From assembly GCF_000970025.1 (NCBI RefSeq), contig NZ_CP009528.1, forward strand, positions 1,537,168 to 1,601,167: a stretch of DNA of 64,000 nucleotides, read 5' to 3'. The notes under the pieces are model-generated. The model was given only the letters and a program-made list of their open reading frames with translations, made no database searches and had not been told where the DNA came from. Below, in pieces: positions 45,938 to 54,904 of the stretch. The stretch's first letter is position 1; every line of letters starts with the position of its first letter. A program made the translations under genes and the position numbers. The stretch comes from Methanosarcina barkeri MS (GTDB lineage: Archaea > Halobacteriota > Methanosarcinia > Methanosarcinales > Methanosarcinaceae).

Positions 45938-46651
45938 AAATCAAAACAAGAAATTTAAAAAGTTATAGGGTGAAGGGAGAATAATAGTACTGTAAATGTA
46001 TAGACATCTTTTTATTGTAACTTTTCCTTCCTCTTTTACGATATTGATTAATATTTATAATCTTTGTTTCTATTATGTAATTATTAATAACGATTTCTAC
46101 TAAAATATATCTATCTATCTGTTATATATTGAGTATACAGGCAAAATATATCTTTAAATATCCTCTTACATATTTATAAAATTCGAAGTTGTTCTAAAAT
46201 AGCTAGACAAAGGATTTACTTTCCACTGGCCACTAATAAAATAGGCAGATAATATTATTTAAAAGCCTATATTCCGTCTATTATTCTATATTTTAATTAA
46301 ACAAAGATAATCAGAGTTTTTAAATAAATATATGACTTTAATAAAGCAGGTATGTGAAAAAAAGTATCATCCAGCAGGCTTTTTTGAATATAAGTAACTA
46401 CATTAACTTTTTAGGAGATAAAACTTTCAGAAAAGGCCTTCATTTGGTTTTTAACTAACGAGAGATATAGTTACGTACAATTTGTAATATTATCATCTTT
46501 CAGTATATAAAATAAAGCATTATAAAGCTTTAAATTCCATTTTTGAGTTTTATAAAAGTACATAAAAAAAAGTAAGCTTATATATTAGTTTATCCAGTTA
46601 ACTCCTGTTACGGATATTCTCAACAAATATAAGTATATCAGGAGGAAAAAA
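45938..46651. other. Spacer with promoter of the Cys-rich gene
   Basis: AT-rich, gene-free; the promoter element at 46568-46601 is listed separately. Confidence 0.5.
46568..46601 (+). promoter_or_regulatory. Promoter element shared with the exported coiled-coil gene
   Basis: aaaagtaagcttatatatta + gtttatccagttaa. The same sequence, five bases shorter, lies at 28739-28767. ttatatatta is a good TATA box; the A of the ATG is 51 bases after this element. Confidence 0.55.
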
Positions 46652-47329
46652 ATGAATTTTAACAGAAAGTCAATATGGAAAATTACGGCATCTGTTTCTG
46701 TTATATTAATGTTATTGATATTAGGGATTTCTTCAGCTTCGGCATGTCCAGCCAAATCTACTGCCGAATCTACTGACTATAATTATACATATGTCTCATC
46801 CCATAGCAACTGCGACAACGCCGAGTGTGAAGGAAACTGCTGTGATGAGTGTGCAGATGTTTGTGGCCAGGATTGCAAAGGAGAATGCTGTGACAACTGT
46901 ACTGAAAACTGTAACTGTACTGAAAACTGTAATGGATCAGACTGTGCAGGAAACTGCTGTGACGAATGTGCAGATGTTTGTGGCCAGGATTGCAAAGGAG
47001 AGTGCTGTGACAACTGTACTGAAAACTGTAACTGTACTGAAAACTGTAACTGTACTGAAAACTGTAATGGATCAGACTGTACAGGAAACTGCTGTGACGA
47101 ATGTGCAGATGTTTGTGGCCAGGATTGCAAAGGAGAATGCTGTGACAACTGTACTGAAAACTGTAACGGATCCAACTGTGTAGATAACTGCTGTGACAAC
47201 TGTAACGGGTCCAACTGTGCAGATAACTGCTGTGACAACTGTACTGAAAACTGTAACGATGACGATTTTGCAAAAGACTTCCCTGACGACTGTATAGTAA
47301 TCTGCGACCAAGATTGCGCAGGAAACTAA
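46652..47329 (+). CDS. Exported Cys-rich repeat protein
   Basis: 225 residues; AGGAGG precedes the ATG. A signal peptide (about 10-31, ending SSASA-CPA) is followed by about 180 residues with about 50 Cys. Three long repeats each read NCCDECADVCGQDCKGECCD then NCTENCN and a GS(D/N)C link; shorter DNCCDNC units follow. Most CC and CxxC/CxxxC pairs are spaced by Asp, Glu, Asn and Gly. The composition suits dense metal binding or a disulfide-linked extracellular fibre. NCT sequons could be glycosylated. The gene repeats are also near-exact at DNA level (about 117-135 base units), so repeat number may vary. No family is recognised. Confidence 0.8.
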   Translation: MNFNRKSIWKITASVSVILMLLILGISSASACPAKSTAESTDYNYTYVSSHSNCDNAECEGNCCDECADVCGQDCKGECCDNCTENCNCTENCNGSDCAGNCCDECADVCGQDCKGECCDNCTENCNCTENCNCTENCNGSDCTGNCCDECADVCGQDCKGECCDNCTENCNGSNCVDNCCDNCNGSNCADNCCDNCTENCNDDDFAKDFPDDCIVICDQDCAGN

Positions 47330-47570
47330 AAGACCACCTGCAGCAAATAAACCTTAATAGCCTATTATTGATTCAGACTTGATAAACAAGAGGAGAATTT
47401 CGAGTACTTTATCTTGGTAACTTATACATTTCCCGATATATCATTCTGATTTTTCGAAATTCTCTTTATTACTTTTTTAATTTACATGATGTTTTAGCCT
47501 TTCGTTATTATGATTTGCGCCTTGTTATTATTATTTAAGCTGCATTTTTTAAGACCCTAAAAGGCAGGAT

Positions 47571-48881
47571 TCAACCCTGAGAAACAGAAGGAAACGGCGT
47601 TACCAGTACTTTATCTATTCGATTGCCGTCCATATCCGCAACCTCGTACCTCAATCTTCCTAGAACGATATGGTCTCCGGTTACTGGAATTCGCTGCAGG
47701 ATAAAAATGATCAGCCCTGCTGTGGTACGATAGTACCCAAGTTCCTCACCTGGAAATGAGTCCACAGACAGGACATCTTTAAGTTTCTCAATGGGAGTGT
47801 CCCCATCTATCAACCAGGAACCATCTTCCCTAACACTAATCTGTGTCTCCACGGGCTCGCCAAGGGAGCGGACTTCACCCACTATAGCCTCAAGGATATC
47901 ATGAAGGGTTATTACACCCTGAATACTCCCGTATTCGTCAGTTATAAGGGCAATATGTACTCCGGTTTCCTTGAATGACTCAAGAAGCTTCAGGACTGAG
48001 GCGCTTTCAGGTACAAAGAGCGGTTTTGTAACAAGTAATTTGAGATTAACAGTCCCACTTTCCACAAAATTCTCAAGGACTTTTTTTACGGATATCATCC
48101 CGACGATATTATTCAGATCACCTTCATATGCAGGAAAATTGGATCTACCGCTTTCGATCATTTTCCGCAGATTTTCATCAGTTTGGTCTTCAAGGTCAAG
48201 CGCAATAAGGTCAGTGCGATGCGTCATAAGAGAATCTACACGTCGGTCACCGATCTCAAGCACACTTTCTATCATGCTTAATTCGGCTTTCTCAAACACT
48301 CCAGCTCTGGCTCCTTCCTCAAACATAATCTTAATTTCCTCTTCTGTTACCGGGGGCTCAACAGTCTTCCTGACTTTCATGACCCTGAGCACAGCTTCGG
48401 TAGAACTACTGAGAATAACTACAAGCGGCCTTGCAATAATAGAAAGATAAAACATAGGTTTTGCGATACTGGAGGCAATTGATTCCGCATTATTGAGCGC
48501 AAGCCTTTTTGGGACAAGTTCTCCGAAAATTAAGGTCAGGTAAGTAATTAAGAGCACTACAAGAGTGATGCTTATCACGTTACTGTACGGAGAAAGGGCA
48601 GGAAATTTTTCAAGGTATACTGCAAACTCTTCTGATATCGTAGCTCCACCAAACGCACCTGTAAAGATTCCTACAAGAGTAATTCCTATCTGGATCGTTG
48701 AGAGAAAAGGAGTTGGCTCATTAGCAAGCTTAAGTGCAACAGCTGCCCGTTTATCTCCTTCTTCCTCCCGTTGCTTCAAGCGGGTTTTCTTTGCAGATAC
48801 AAGAGCAAATTCTGACATGGAAAATATGCCATTGAGTGCGATCAAAACAAGGACGATTGCGATCTCAAGTAAATATGCCAT
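47571..48881 (-). CDS. CNNM/CorC-HlyC family membrane protein
   Basis: 436 residues. N-terminal DUF21 membrane domain with four hydrophobic segments (about 1-180; MSEFALVSAKKTRLKQREEE), a pair of CBS domains (about 205-335; DSLMTHRTDLIALDLEDQTD and ALITDEYGSIQGVITLHDIL) and a C-terminal CorC/HlyC domain (about 345-430; GSWLIDGDTPIEKLKDVL). The family is linked to magnesium or cobalt transport and efflux, with CBS domains sensing adenosyl ligands. No ion can be assigned from sequence alone. The start at 48881 begins the first membrane helix. Confidence 0.9.
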   Translation of the reverse strand: MAYLLEIAIVLVLIALNGIFSMSEFALVSAKKTRLKQREEEGDKRAAVALKLANEPTPFLSTIQIGITLVGIFTGAFGGATISEEFAVYLEKFPALSPYSNVISITLVVLLITYLTLIFGELVPKRLALNNAESIASSIAKPMFYLSIIARPLVVILSSSTEAVLRVMKVRKTVEPPVTEEEIKIMFEEGARAGVFEKAELSMIESVLEIGDRRVDSLMTHRTDLIALDLEDQTDENLRKMIESGRSNFPAYEGDLNNIVGMISVKKVLENFVESGTVNLKLLVTKPLFVPESASVLKLLESFKETGVHIALITDEYGSIQGVITLHDILEAIVGEVRSLGEPVETQISVREDGSWLIDGDTPIEKLKDVLSVDSFPGEELGYYRTTAGLIIFILQRIPVTGDHIVLGRLRYEVADMDGNRIDKVLVTPFPSVSQG

Positions 48882-49229
48882 TTTAAAGGTATTGGTCTGG
48901 TTATAACATAAAGTTATTTATAATCTTTAGAAAAATTTATGCATCTATATACTTCTTATCTTACTACGAGTATCTCTATTTTTATTCACTCGTTTTTTCG
49001 TAGAGTAGCTAATTTTCCTGCAATTTCGACCGACTGCCGACCCCTTTGGAATTCTCTCCACAACCCAGATTTTAATTCTTACAGCTTCAATTTAATTCTT
49101 ACAGCCCCAATAAGTCCTACAACTCCAATCTTAATTCTTACAGCTCCAATCTTAAGCCCTGTATTTTTTTCAATCTGAAAACGAGTAAGATTTTCCCGTT
49201 TTATTCCAACAGATTTTTTAAATTTATCT
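48882..49229. other. Spacer with degenerate repeats
   Basis: 348 bases between two minus-strand genes; see the array at 49071-49155. Confidence 0.5.
49071..49155. repeat. Degenerate roughly 20-base repeats
   Basis: Four copies of ttaattcttacagctccaat with changes and a size shift (ttaattcttacagcttcaat, ttaattcttacagccccaat, aagtcctacaactccaatc, ttaattcttacagctccaat). Confidence 0.75.
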
Positions 49230-50033
49230 TTAGAAAATCTTTCCAGGCCTGTCTTCGTTTATTGCTCTGATCCTTCTGAGCAATACAGGATGTGTTGAAA
49301 ACAAATTGGTAGACCAGACCCAGAAACCTTCAGGACTTACTGTGGTTTCAAGGTATTCCTCATAATCAACAACTTTGTAAAGGTGTTCGCCTGCTGAAAG
49401 AACTATAAGCCCTTTTTCGCCTGAAGGAACGAGCCGAATTGCAATTCTGTCCGAAGTATATTCCCTTGCCCGGCTCAGGGCAGTCCATAGAAAGTCCTTG
49501 AGGACAGGCACAAAAGCAATTGGAAAGATAGCAAGATTGTAGAGTAGGGTCACATGTCCTGCCTTTATGTGGGCCAGTTCGTGAGCAACAATGAACTCAA
49601 GTGAATCAAAGTCTCCTTCCCTGTATGCGACCTCAACTATATCCGCGTAAAAAACCACATAATTTTTTCGGAAGTACAGCCGGGTAGCAAACGCGTTTAA
49701 AATCCCGCCTTCCTGAATTAAAAAGGCATCCGGAACTTCTTTAAAGTTCAGTTCATAAGAAAGGCGTTTTATGACTTCATAGAGTTCAGGAAACTGCTTT
49801 TCTGAAAGTTTGATCGCATTTGCCATCATTCCTCCGTAGGTCTGCCCGGAAACAAATGAGAGAAATGCAATCGCTGCCGGAACTACCAGTATATATTCAG
49901 GCCCGAGTTCTTCAGGATATAGAAGTGGAACTGTCATTAGTGTGACATAAATAAAAATACTGATCAGCAGGCAGATAACAAAAAGAGGTATTTCGGCAGG
50001 ATGTCTGAGATTTCTTACTTCGCTATCCAGCAA
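49230..50033 (-). CDS. M48-family membrane zinc peptidase
   Basis: 267 residues. Two hydrophobic segments near the N-terminus (about 16-34 and 47-65), then FIVAHELAHIKAGHVTLLYN with the HEXXH zinc motif, and REYTSDRIAI about 65 residues later, where the Glu is the third ligand as in HtpX/Ste24 relatives. These enzymes act on membrane proteins in quality control. The substrate is unknown. Shorter than bacterial HtpX and missing the last membrane segment pair. Confidence 0.9.
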   Translation of the reverse strand: MLDSEVRNLRHPAEIPLFVICLLISIFIYVTLMTVPLLYPEELGPEYILVVPAAIAFLSFVSGQTYGGMMANAIKLSEKQFPELYEVIKRLSYELNFKEVPDAFLIQEGGILNAFATRLYFRKNYVVFYADIVEVAYREGDFDSLEFIVAHELAHIKAGHVTLLYNLAIFPIAFVPVLKDFLWTALSRAREYTSDRIAIRLVPSGEKGLIVLSAGEHLYKVVDYEEYLETTVSPEGFWVWSTNLFSTHPVLLRRIRAINEDRPGKIF

Positions 50034-50169
50034 GTTATTCTTTCCCCCACTTTTCTCAAAATGAAATTATATTGCCAAAATTAAGATGATATTGCAAAGT
50101 TCAGTAAAGAGTATATTGCACATCGATTACATATTAATTTTCTTAAGAAATAGCAGGTTTCACAGGAAT

Positions 50170-50590
50170 TTAATTCATGGGAAGCTTTTGCCGAAGTACT
50201 TGAGCGTGCAATAAATGAGTATAAAAACGGGGTATTAACACAGTGCAGGCTATAGAAGAGCTCCTCTATCTAGTAAAGAAAATCAGTGAAGATGATAAAA
50301 GAGGTGAAGGATTAGAGATGATAAAAGAGGTGAAGGATTAGAGATGATAAAAGAGGTGAAGGATTAGGCTTGAATAGTGAAAAAATTGCTTTTTATGAAG
50401 CTCTTGCTGACAATAAAAGTGTCGTGGAAATCCTGGCAATGAAACATTAAGGCTCATGGCAGTCGAACTTGTCAAGATTATTCGGCAAAATGCAGGCGTT
50501 GACTGAACTCTCCGGAAAAATATCCAAGCAAAAATAAAGGTCAATGTAAAACGATTGTTGAAAAAGTACGGATATCCTTCATGTCATTAA
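50170..50590 (+). pseudogene. C-terminal relic of a type I restriction HsdR subunit
   Basis: Frames join to read SWEAFAEVLERAINEYKNGV, VQAIEELLYLVKKISEDDKR, LNSEKIAFYEALADNKSVVE, NETLRLMAVELVKIIRQNAG and NVKRLLKKYGYPSCH. The order matches the C-terminal region of HsdR (ending VKR.L.KYGYPP). Defects: a frameshift near 50240, a 26-base expansion at 50291-50368 that inserts a stop, a frameshift near 50445, and TGA for Trp in VD-stop-TLR. No motor domain, hsdM or hsdS remains in the window. Confidence 0.8.
50291..50368. repeat. Three tandem 26-base repeats inside the hsdR relic
   Basis: gatgataaaagaggtgaagg + attaga at 50291-50316, 50317-50342 and 50343-50368. In intact relatives this segment (EDDKRGEGL) should occur once, so the gene tract expanded here. 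Confidence 0.9.
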
Positions 50591-50731
50591 GCGAAGAAGC
50601 TTTCTGGGATTGAACAAAAACTTCTGGCTACTATTTGCTTCCCAAAGTGGGATAAACGCAGAGTGAAATTTGAAAAATAGCAGTATTGATATACTGTTAT
50701 AAGTTTTTAAATAGAATCAAAAATTTTTAAG

Positions 50732-50803
50732 TGGACTCGGCGGGATTCGAACCCGCGGCCTTTACGTTGCGAACGTAACGATCTTCCCCTGATCTACGAG
50801 CCC
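50732..50803 (-). tRNA. tRNA-Ala (anticodon CGC)
   Basis: The reverse complement folds fully: acceptor GGGCTCG with CGAGTCC (including G3:U70, the alanine identity pair), D stem GATC/GATC, anticodon stem TTACG/CGTAA with loop TTCGCAA, variable AGGCC, T stem GCGGG/CCCGC with TTCGAAT, discriminator A. CCA is not encoded. No intron. A T-rich stretch follows on the minus strand. It lies 64 bases after the ef1B stop codon and may share its transcript. Confidence 0.95.
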
Positions 50804-50867
50804 TTTTGGAGAAAGGAGAATATAGAAGATGGTTTTTCCGGACACATTGTCCGGGTCTTTTCTCCTC

Positions 50868-51137
50868 TTAAATACGATAGACATCCACAACCTGGACGTT
50901 TTCAACGCCGGAAACTTTTGCAAAGGCTTCTTCTGCAGGCTCAGTTCCGCCTTCTTCATCATTAACTATTAATGTTACAATCAGAGCATTCAAACCAAAA
51001 GCAATAGGCTCTTCAACAATATCTCCGTGAAGGTCTGCTCCTGCTGGAATTACGCCCTTTATCTTCCCTTTCAGCTCTCCAAGGTCAGTATCAACGCTTT
51101 CTGGCATAATTTTAATCTTTGCTGCAACGTCACCCAT
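50868..51137 (-). CDS. ef1B: Translation elongation factor 1-beta
   Basis: 89 residues, full archaeal length (MGDVAAKIKIMPESVDTDLG, FGLNALIVTLIVNDEEGGTE, ending VQVVDVYRI). It catalyses GDP/GTP exchange on EF-1alpha. The zinc-ribbon gene lies directly upstream (90 bases) and tRNA-Ala downstream, all on the minus strand, an arrangement known for methanogens and their relatives. Confidence 0.95.
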   Translation of the reverse strand: MGDVAAKIKIMPESVDTDLGELKGKIKGVIPAGADLHGDIVEEPIAFGLNALIVTLIVNDEEGGTEPAEEAFAKVSGVENVQVVDVYRI

Positions 51138-51227
51138 TCTTATTCCTCTACTTTTATCTGATCTTTTTGACCGAGTTTTATTTCATTTACATTTTTGGCA
51201 TAAATCTGGTTCGGGATTATTGCCTAA

Positions 51228-51416
<189 letters not shown>

Positions 51417-51611
51417 TTACTTCAAATTAATAGTTATTTCAAATAGTGAATTTTGTAACGAATTGCCGGTGAATTAGGCGCCTTCCTTAAGCATCAAGCT
51501 TCTGCTTTTCCTGGCACCTTTGTTAACGTTAGCAAATTTAATGAACTGAATTTAATTAATGCTTTTGGACATGCTGTGCTTCTTCTGCCCTAGTCATATA
51601 CGATATACGAT

Positions 51612-52280
51612 TTAAATATTCCCCTTTACCACAGTACCGAGCACAGACTTTCCATACACGGCCTGAATTACTCTATCCGAAGATTTCCCGTTTACAATCA
51701 GGCACTCCATTCGGTTTTTCAGAAGAAATTCCGGCAGGGCAAAATCAATACAGCTTTCACGACTTCCTCTATAGCTGTCAGCAGAAATTTCCCTGACTAA
51801 TTTCCCATTTCTGAATATGCCGTCCACATCCGTGGCCTTTATTAAGGTTGCCCCAATCTGCTTTGCAACCCAGGCCGCGATAGTATCCGAGGTCACATCC
51901 CAGCTATGAGGCAGAGGATCCTTTGTTCTCAAGAGCCTGTATGGGAAAAGAACAGATACACCCTGAGGCAGACTAGCTATCGAATCTATTCCCAGTGCGC
52001 GGCTTTTATCCTTCAGATAGCAGGCATACTGTTCCATACCCAGTATAGCCATCCAGTGAGCTGCATCCGCACTCAGCGAAAATCTCTCATCAGTTTTCCT
52101 TACAGCATCAGCAAAAATGCCTCCTCCGGGTACTATTAGAATGGAATAAGGATGTTCTTCGGATGTACATGCTTCCTCTGGAATTCTCGGGCTCTCTGAG
52201 CCAAATTCCTTTACCAACCTGTCTACAAGCTCGGGAGCCTCTTTGATAAGGCTTCCTCCTATTTTAATTACCACTCTCAT
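51612..52280 (-). CDS. mfnE: Furan phosphate kinase of methanofuran synthesis
   Basis: 222 residues from the ATG at 52280 (AAAGGA upstream); an upstream in-frame start at 52313 lies in the repeat element. Amino-acid-kinase fold: VVIKIGGSLIKEA, LIVPGGGIFADAVRK, MAILGMEQYACYL, SWDVTSDTIAAWVAKQIGAT, KATDVDGIF. MfnE phosphorylates 5-(aminomethyl)-3-furanmethanol phosphate to the diphosphate in methanofuran assembly. It lies downstream of mfnF and mfnD in the same direction, though a hairpin-rich repeat of about 225 bases separates it from mfnF. Confidence 0.9.
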   Translation of the reverse strand: MRVVIKIGGSLIKEAPELVDRLVKEFGSESPRIPEEACTSEEHPYSILIVPGGGIFADAVRKTDERFSLSADAAHWMAILGMEQYACYLKDKSRALGIDSIASLPQGVSVLFPYRLLRTKDPLPHSWDVTSDTIAAWVAKQIGATLIKATDVDGIFRNGKLVREISADSYRGSRESCIDFALPEFLLKNRMECLIVNGKSSDRVIQAVYGKSVLGTVVKGNI

Positions 52281-52295
52281 AGTTTTTCCTTTCAG

Positions 52296-52520
52296 GCAAC
52301 CGTTGAGCCGCAACCGTTGCGCCGGTTGATCACGCCGTCATGACGTTTTAGATTTAGCAGTAGTTTTCGGTCAAGCCTTTTTTCAAAAGGGTTGTGCCAC
52401 AACCGTTGCGCCGGTTGATCACGCCGACCACGTTGTGGTTGGAGTTTTCGCTTAAGCCTTTTTTGAAAAGGCTTGCGAGCAAGCAGTTTTTTGAAAGAGC
52501 TTGTTTTTAAAAAGGCTTGC
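52296..52520. repeat. Dispersed repeat between mfnF and mfnE
   Basis: Carries two ordered copies of cgttgcgccggttgatcacg and related phrases (gttttcggtcaagccttttt, gtggttggagttttcgctta), each followed by a hairpin (aagccttttttgaaaaggctt at 52454-52474). The same unit occurs at 29926 and 54630. The mfnF stop codon lies inside its right end. Confidence 0.85.
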
Positions 52521-53490
52521 AGGCAAGCAGCCTGGCAGCCGCATATGCCGGAAAGACTTTTGAGATCTCTTCTCCCCAGCGTCCAGATACTGAAATACAT
52601 TCGAAACCAAGCCGCTCTGCAGCTTCCTTTATAAGAAACTCCCCAAGGCCTGCAGCTGCGATTCTTTTAAGCCCGTTCCTTTCTGCAACTTCGGAAATCG
52701 CTTCAGCCAGGACAGAGATTTGTTTTTCCTTTACCTGGGCCGCAATTTCGTAGATATCGTCTTCCTGGATTTCGGAAAGGTCTGCACATACTAGCCTTGC
52801 AAGCCTGCGCATAGCATCAGTTTTGCTCCTGCCTGCTCCATCAGCGGTCTCGCATGTGTACATATTTTCATCAATTTTTCCAAGCAGGAGATAAGCGTCT
52901 GCAGTTGTAGCAAAGAGTTCGGAAGCTGTCCTACACCAGCCCTTTTCAAGTTTTACTTTTTCTAAAAGTGCGGCAAGGTTTGTCCGGAGGGTGCCTGCAT
53001 ATACTAGCTCACTTCTGACCAGTCGCTCAAAGTCAGTAAGCCCGGCTTTATGTTCTCCTGACAGGATAGGAATAATATCGCTTGTTGTACTTCCCACATC
53101 CACAAAAATACAGTCTCCGATCTCTTCTCCTATCAACTTAGTTGAAGCCGCCCAGTTGGCAGCAGCAAGTTCTCTCATATCGTCAGCTTCACTCTGGAAC
53201 TTCCCCAGACTGTTTATATAAGACACCTTTGAGAGTCCAAAGGCAGAATCGACACATGACTTTATAAAGCGGATTCCCTGTTCCTTATCCTCAAAGCAGT
53301 CCGCAAGTTCACCGGTCATAACAATAGCAACTTTTTCGGGCTGCAGCCGCTGTGCGATTTCCTTTAAAACTTCCGGAAGCCGTGTATTCTTCCAGAGGGG
53401 CAAATAGTGCAGTTCTACAATAGTTCCGTCCGAGGAGGCAAGTTTAGTATTCGCTCCTCCAATATCAAGCCCGATAACTTTAGAATTCAT
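52507..53490 (-). CDS. mfnF: Condensing enzyme of methanofuran synthesis (ASKHA family)
   Basis: 327 residues from the ATG at 53490 (AAAGGG upstream); an upstream in-frame Met at 53538 is less likely. ASKHA fold: VIGLDIGGANTKLASSDGTI, VAIVMTGELADCFEDKEQGI, CIFVDVGSTTSDIIPI, LVYAGTLRTNLAALLEKVKL, AAAGLGEFLIKEAAERL. MfnF joins the furan diphosphate to gamma-glutamyltyramine. It lies downstream of mfnD and upstream of mfnE. The last codons, encoding ACKPF and the stop, coincide with the dispersed repeat, so the original C-terminus was probably replaced. Confidence 0.9.
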   Translation of the reverse strand: MNSKVIGLDIGGANTKLASSDGTIVELHYLPLWKNTRLPEVLKEIAQRLQPEKVAIVMTGELADCFEDKEQGIRFIKSCVDSAFGLSKVSYINSLGKFQSEADDMRELAAANWAASTKLIGEEIGDCIFVDVGSTTSDIIPILSGEHKAGLTDFERLVRSELVYAGTLRTNLAALLEKVKLEKGWCRTASELFATTADAYLLLGKIDENMYTCETADGAGRSKTDAMRRLARLVCADLSEIQEDDIYEIAAQVKEKQISVLAEAISEVAERNGLKRIAAAGLGEFLIKEAAERLGFECISVSGRWGEEISKVFPAYAAARLLACKPF

Positions 53491-53603
53491 TTTTGAGCCC
53501 TTTGTCATGTTTTTTTCAATCTGTTCTCTATCTTTCAAGCCTCTGGCTTTTTAACTGTTCCTTATATTTCAAGCTTCAGGCTTTTCAATCTGTTTCCTAC
53601 CTT

Positions 53604-54563
53604 TCAAGCTCTTCCGAAAAGCTCGCCCAATGCATCCTTTGAAAAGCGGTATTCTCCCTCAATATGTATAGAGTCCGGAAGTTCTCCAAACTTATTTTTC
53701 AAAAGCAGGTCTCCAATTTCTTCTCGCATAACGCGGCTAATGCCGAAAAGCGAAGCTGTAGGCCTGGGATTTACATCTACTACATACGGAAGGTCAGCAA
53801 GTATGATGTCTACACCCACATATCCGAAACAGTCCAGACATTTGACTGTGGAGATTGCGGTTTCATAGAGTTCGTCTCGCCTTGGAGTCTGGTAAGGAGT
53901 AAGGCTTCCGTTGTATTTTATGCCGGAAACTCCTGTTTTCTCATTTTCTCTGGTTTTAACCTCTTTCTCGCCAAACTCTATAAACTGACAGTTTACAGTA
54001 AGAGGAAGCGGTTTTTTTCCTGCGATAAGGCTTACGCTCAGAGTTTTTCCTTCAACATACTCGCTTGCAATAAATTCTTCGTTGTTCTCAAACTCTGTGA
54101 CGAGGTATGTTGTCTCTGCACCGCAGCCGAACCTGGGCTTTGTAACATACTTTTTGCCTTCTTCAGCTTTTTTTGCGATCTCAGGGGCTTTAATTCCGGC
54201 TTTCGTCAGAATTTCCGTGCACATCAGCTTATCAGCACAGCAGGCTGCCGACTGAGGTGAACATCCCAGGTTTACGGTATTTTCTTCAAGGACTTTATTC
54301 AACTCGGGAAGCATGGAATCAGGTGCAATAATCAGCCCTGCATCACAGTCCTTTGCCTTTTTCTCAATTACCTGCATGAAATTTTCAGCTGTAGATTCAA
54401 TGCACGTGCCTGTGCAGATTTCCGTACCTGCTGAAGGGTAGTATACCTCGTGCCCAAGACGAACAAAGCTTTCCGAAAGGGTTTTTAGCATGGCAGCTCC
54501 CTCCGGGATAAGGGACTTTTCAATGTCCGTGCCGACAGCAAATTCTGCAATCAGGATTTTCAT
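53604..54563 (-). CDS. mfnD: Tyramine-L-glutamate ligase
   Basis: 319 residues, ATP-grasp fold. MfnD joins tyramine to the gamma-carboxyl of glutamate, an early step of methanofuran synthesis. Visible: MKILIAEFAVGTDIEKSLIP at the N-terminus, AACCADKLMCTEILTKAGIK, YVTKPRFGCGAETTYLV (ATP Lys), FIASEYVEGKTLSVSLI, GYVGVDIIL and YVVDVNPRPTASL with the metal-binding Asn. First gene of the mfnD-mfnF-mfnE set. A dispersed repeat lies just upstream (54630-54840). Confidence 0.9.
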   Translation of the reverse strand: MKILIAEFAVGTDIEKSLIPEGAAMLKTLSESFVRLGHEVYYPSAGTEICTGTCIESTAENFMQVIEKKAKDCDAGLIIAPDSMLPELNKVLEENTVNLGCSPQSAACCADKLMCTEILTKAGIKAPEIAKKAEEGKKYVTKPRFGCGAETTYLVTEFENNEEFIASEYVEGKTLSVSLIAGKKPLPLTVNCQFIEFGEKEVKTRENEKTGVSGIKYNGSLTPYQTPRRDELYETAISTVKCLDCFGYVGVDIILADLPYVVDVNPRPTASLFGISRVMREEIGDLLLKNKFGELPDSIHIEGEYRFSKDALGELFGRA

Positions 54564-54629
54564 CGGAAAGGAAAAACTCGGGAACTTATTTATTACTTTT
54601 TGTCCCAGGTCTTTTCAAAAAAATACTTA

Positions 54630-54840
54630 ATGTGCAACCGTTGAGCTGCAATCGTTGCACCGATTGATCACGCTGTTATGACTTTTTTGATTTAGCAGTA
54701 GTTTTCGGTCAAGTCTTTTTTAAAGGGTTGTGCCACAACCGTTGCGCCGGTTGATCACGCCGACTGCATTTGTTGCTGGATTTTTCGGTCAAGTCCTTTT
54801 TAAAAGGCTTGCGGTCAGGCAGTTTTTAAAAAGGCTTACT
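54630..54840. repeat. Dispersed repeat upstream of mfnD
   Basis: Two copies of the same unit as at 52296: ttgatcacgctgttatgact...gttttcggtcaagtctttttt and cgttgcgccggttgatcacg...tcggtcaagtcctttttaaa, more diverged from each other than the copies at 52296. It lies in the divergent gap between mfnD and the gene at 54905. Confidence 0.85.
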
Positions 54841-54904
54841 AAAAATGAAATTGCGTATGTAAAAGTTTATATAAATTATACAGTTTATAACATAAAGTTA
54901 AACG

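Noticed and set aside
46770-47273. Long His/Ser/Tyr- and Gln/Ser-rich minus-strand frames, and plus-strand frames in other phases, over the Cys-rich gene
   Set aside because: They result from repeats in the Cys-rich gene, which alone has a strong ribosome binding site and signal peptide.
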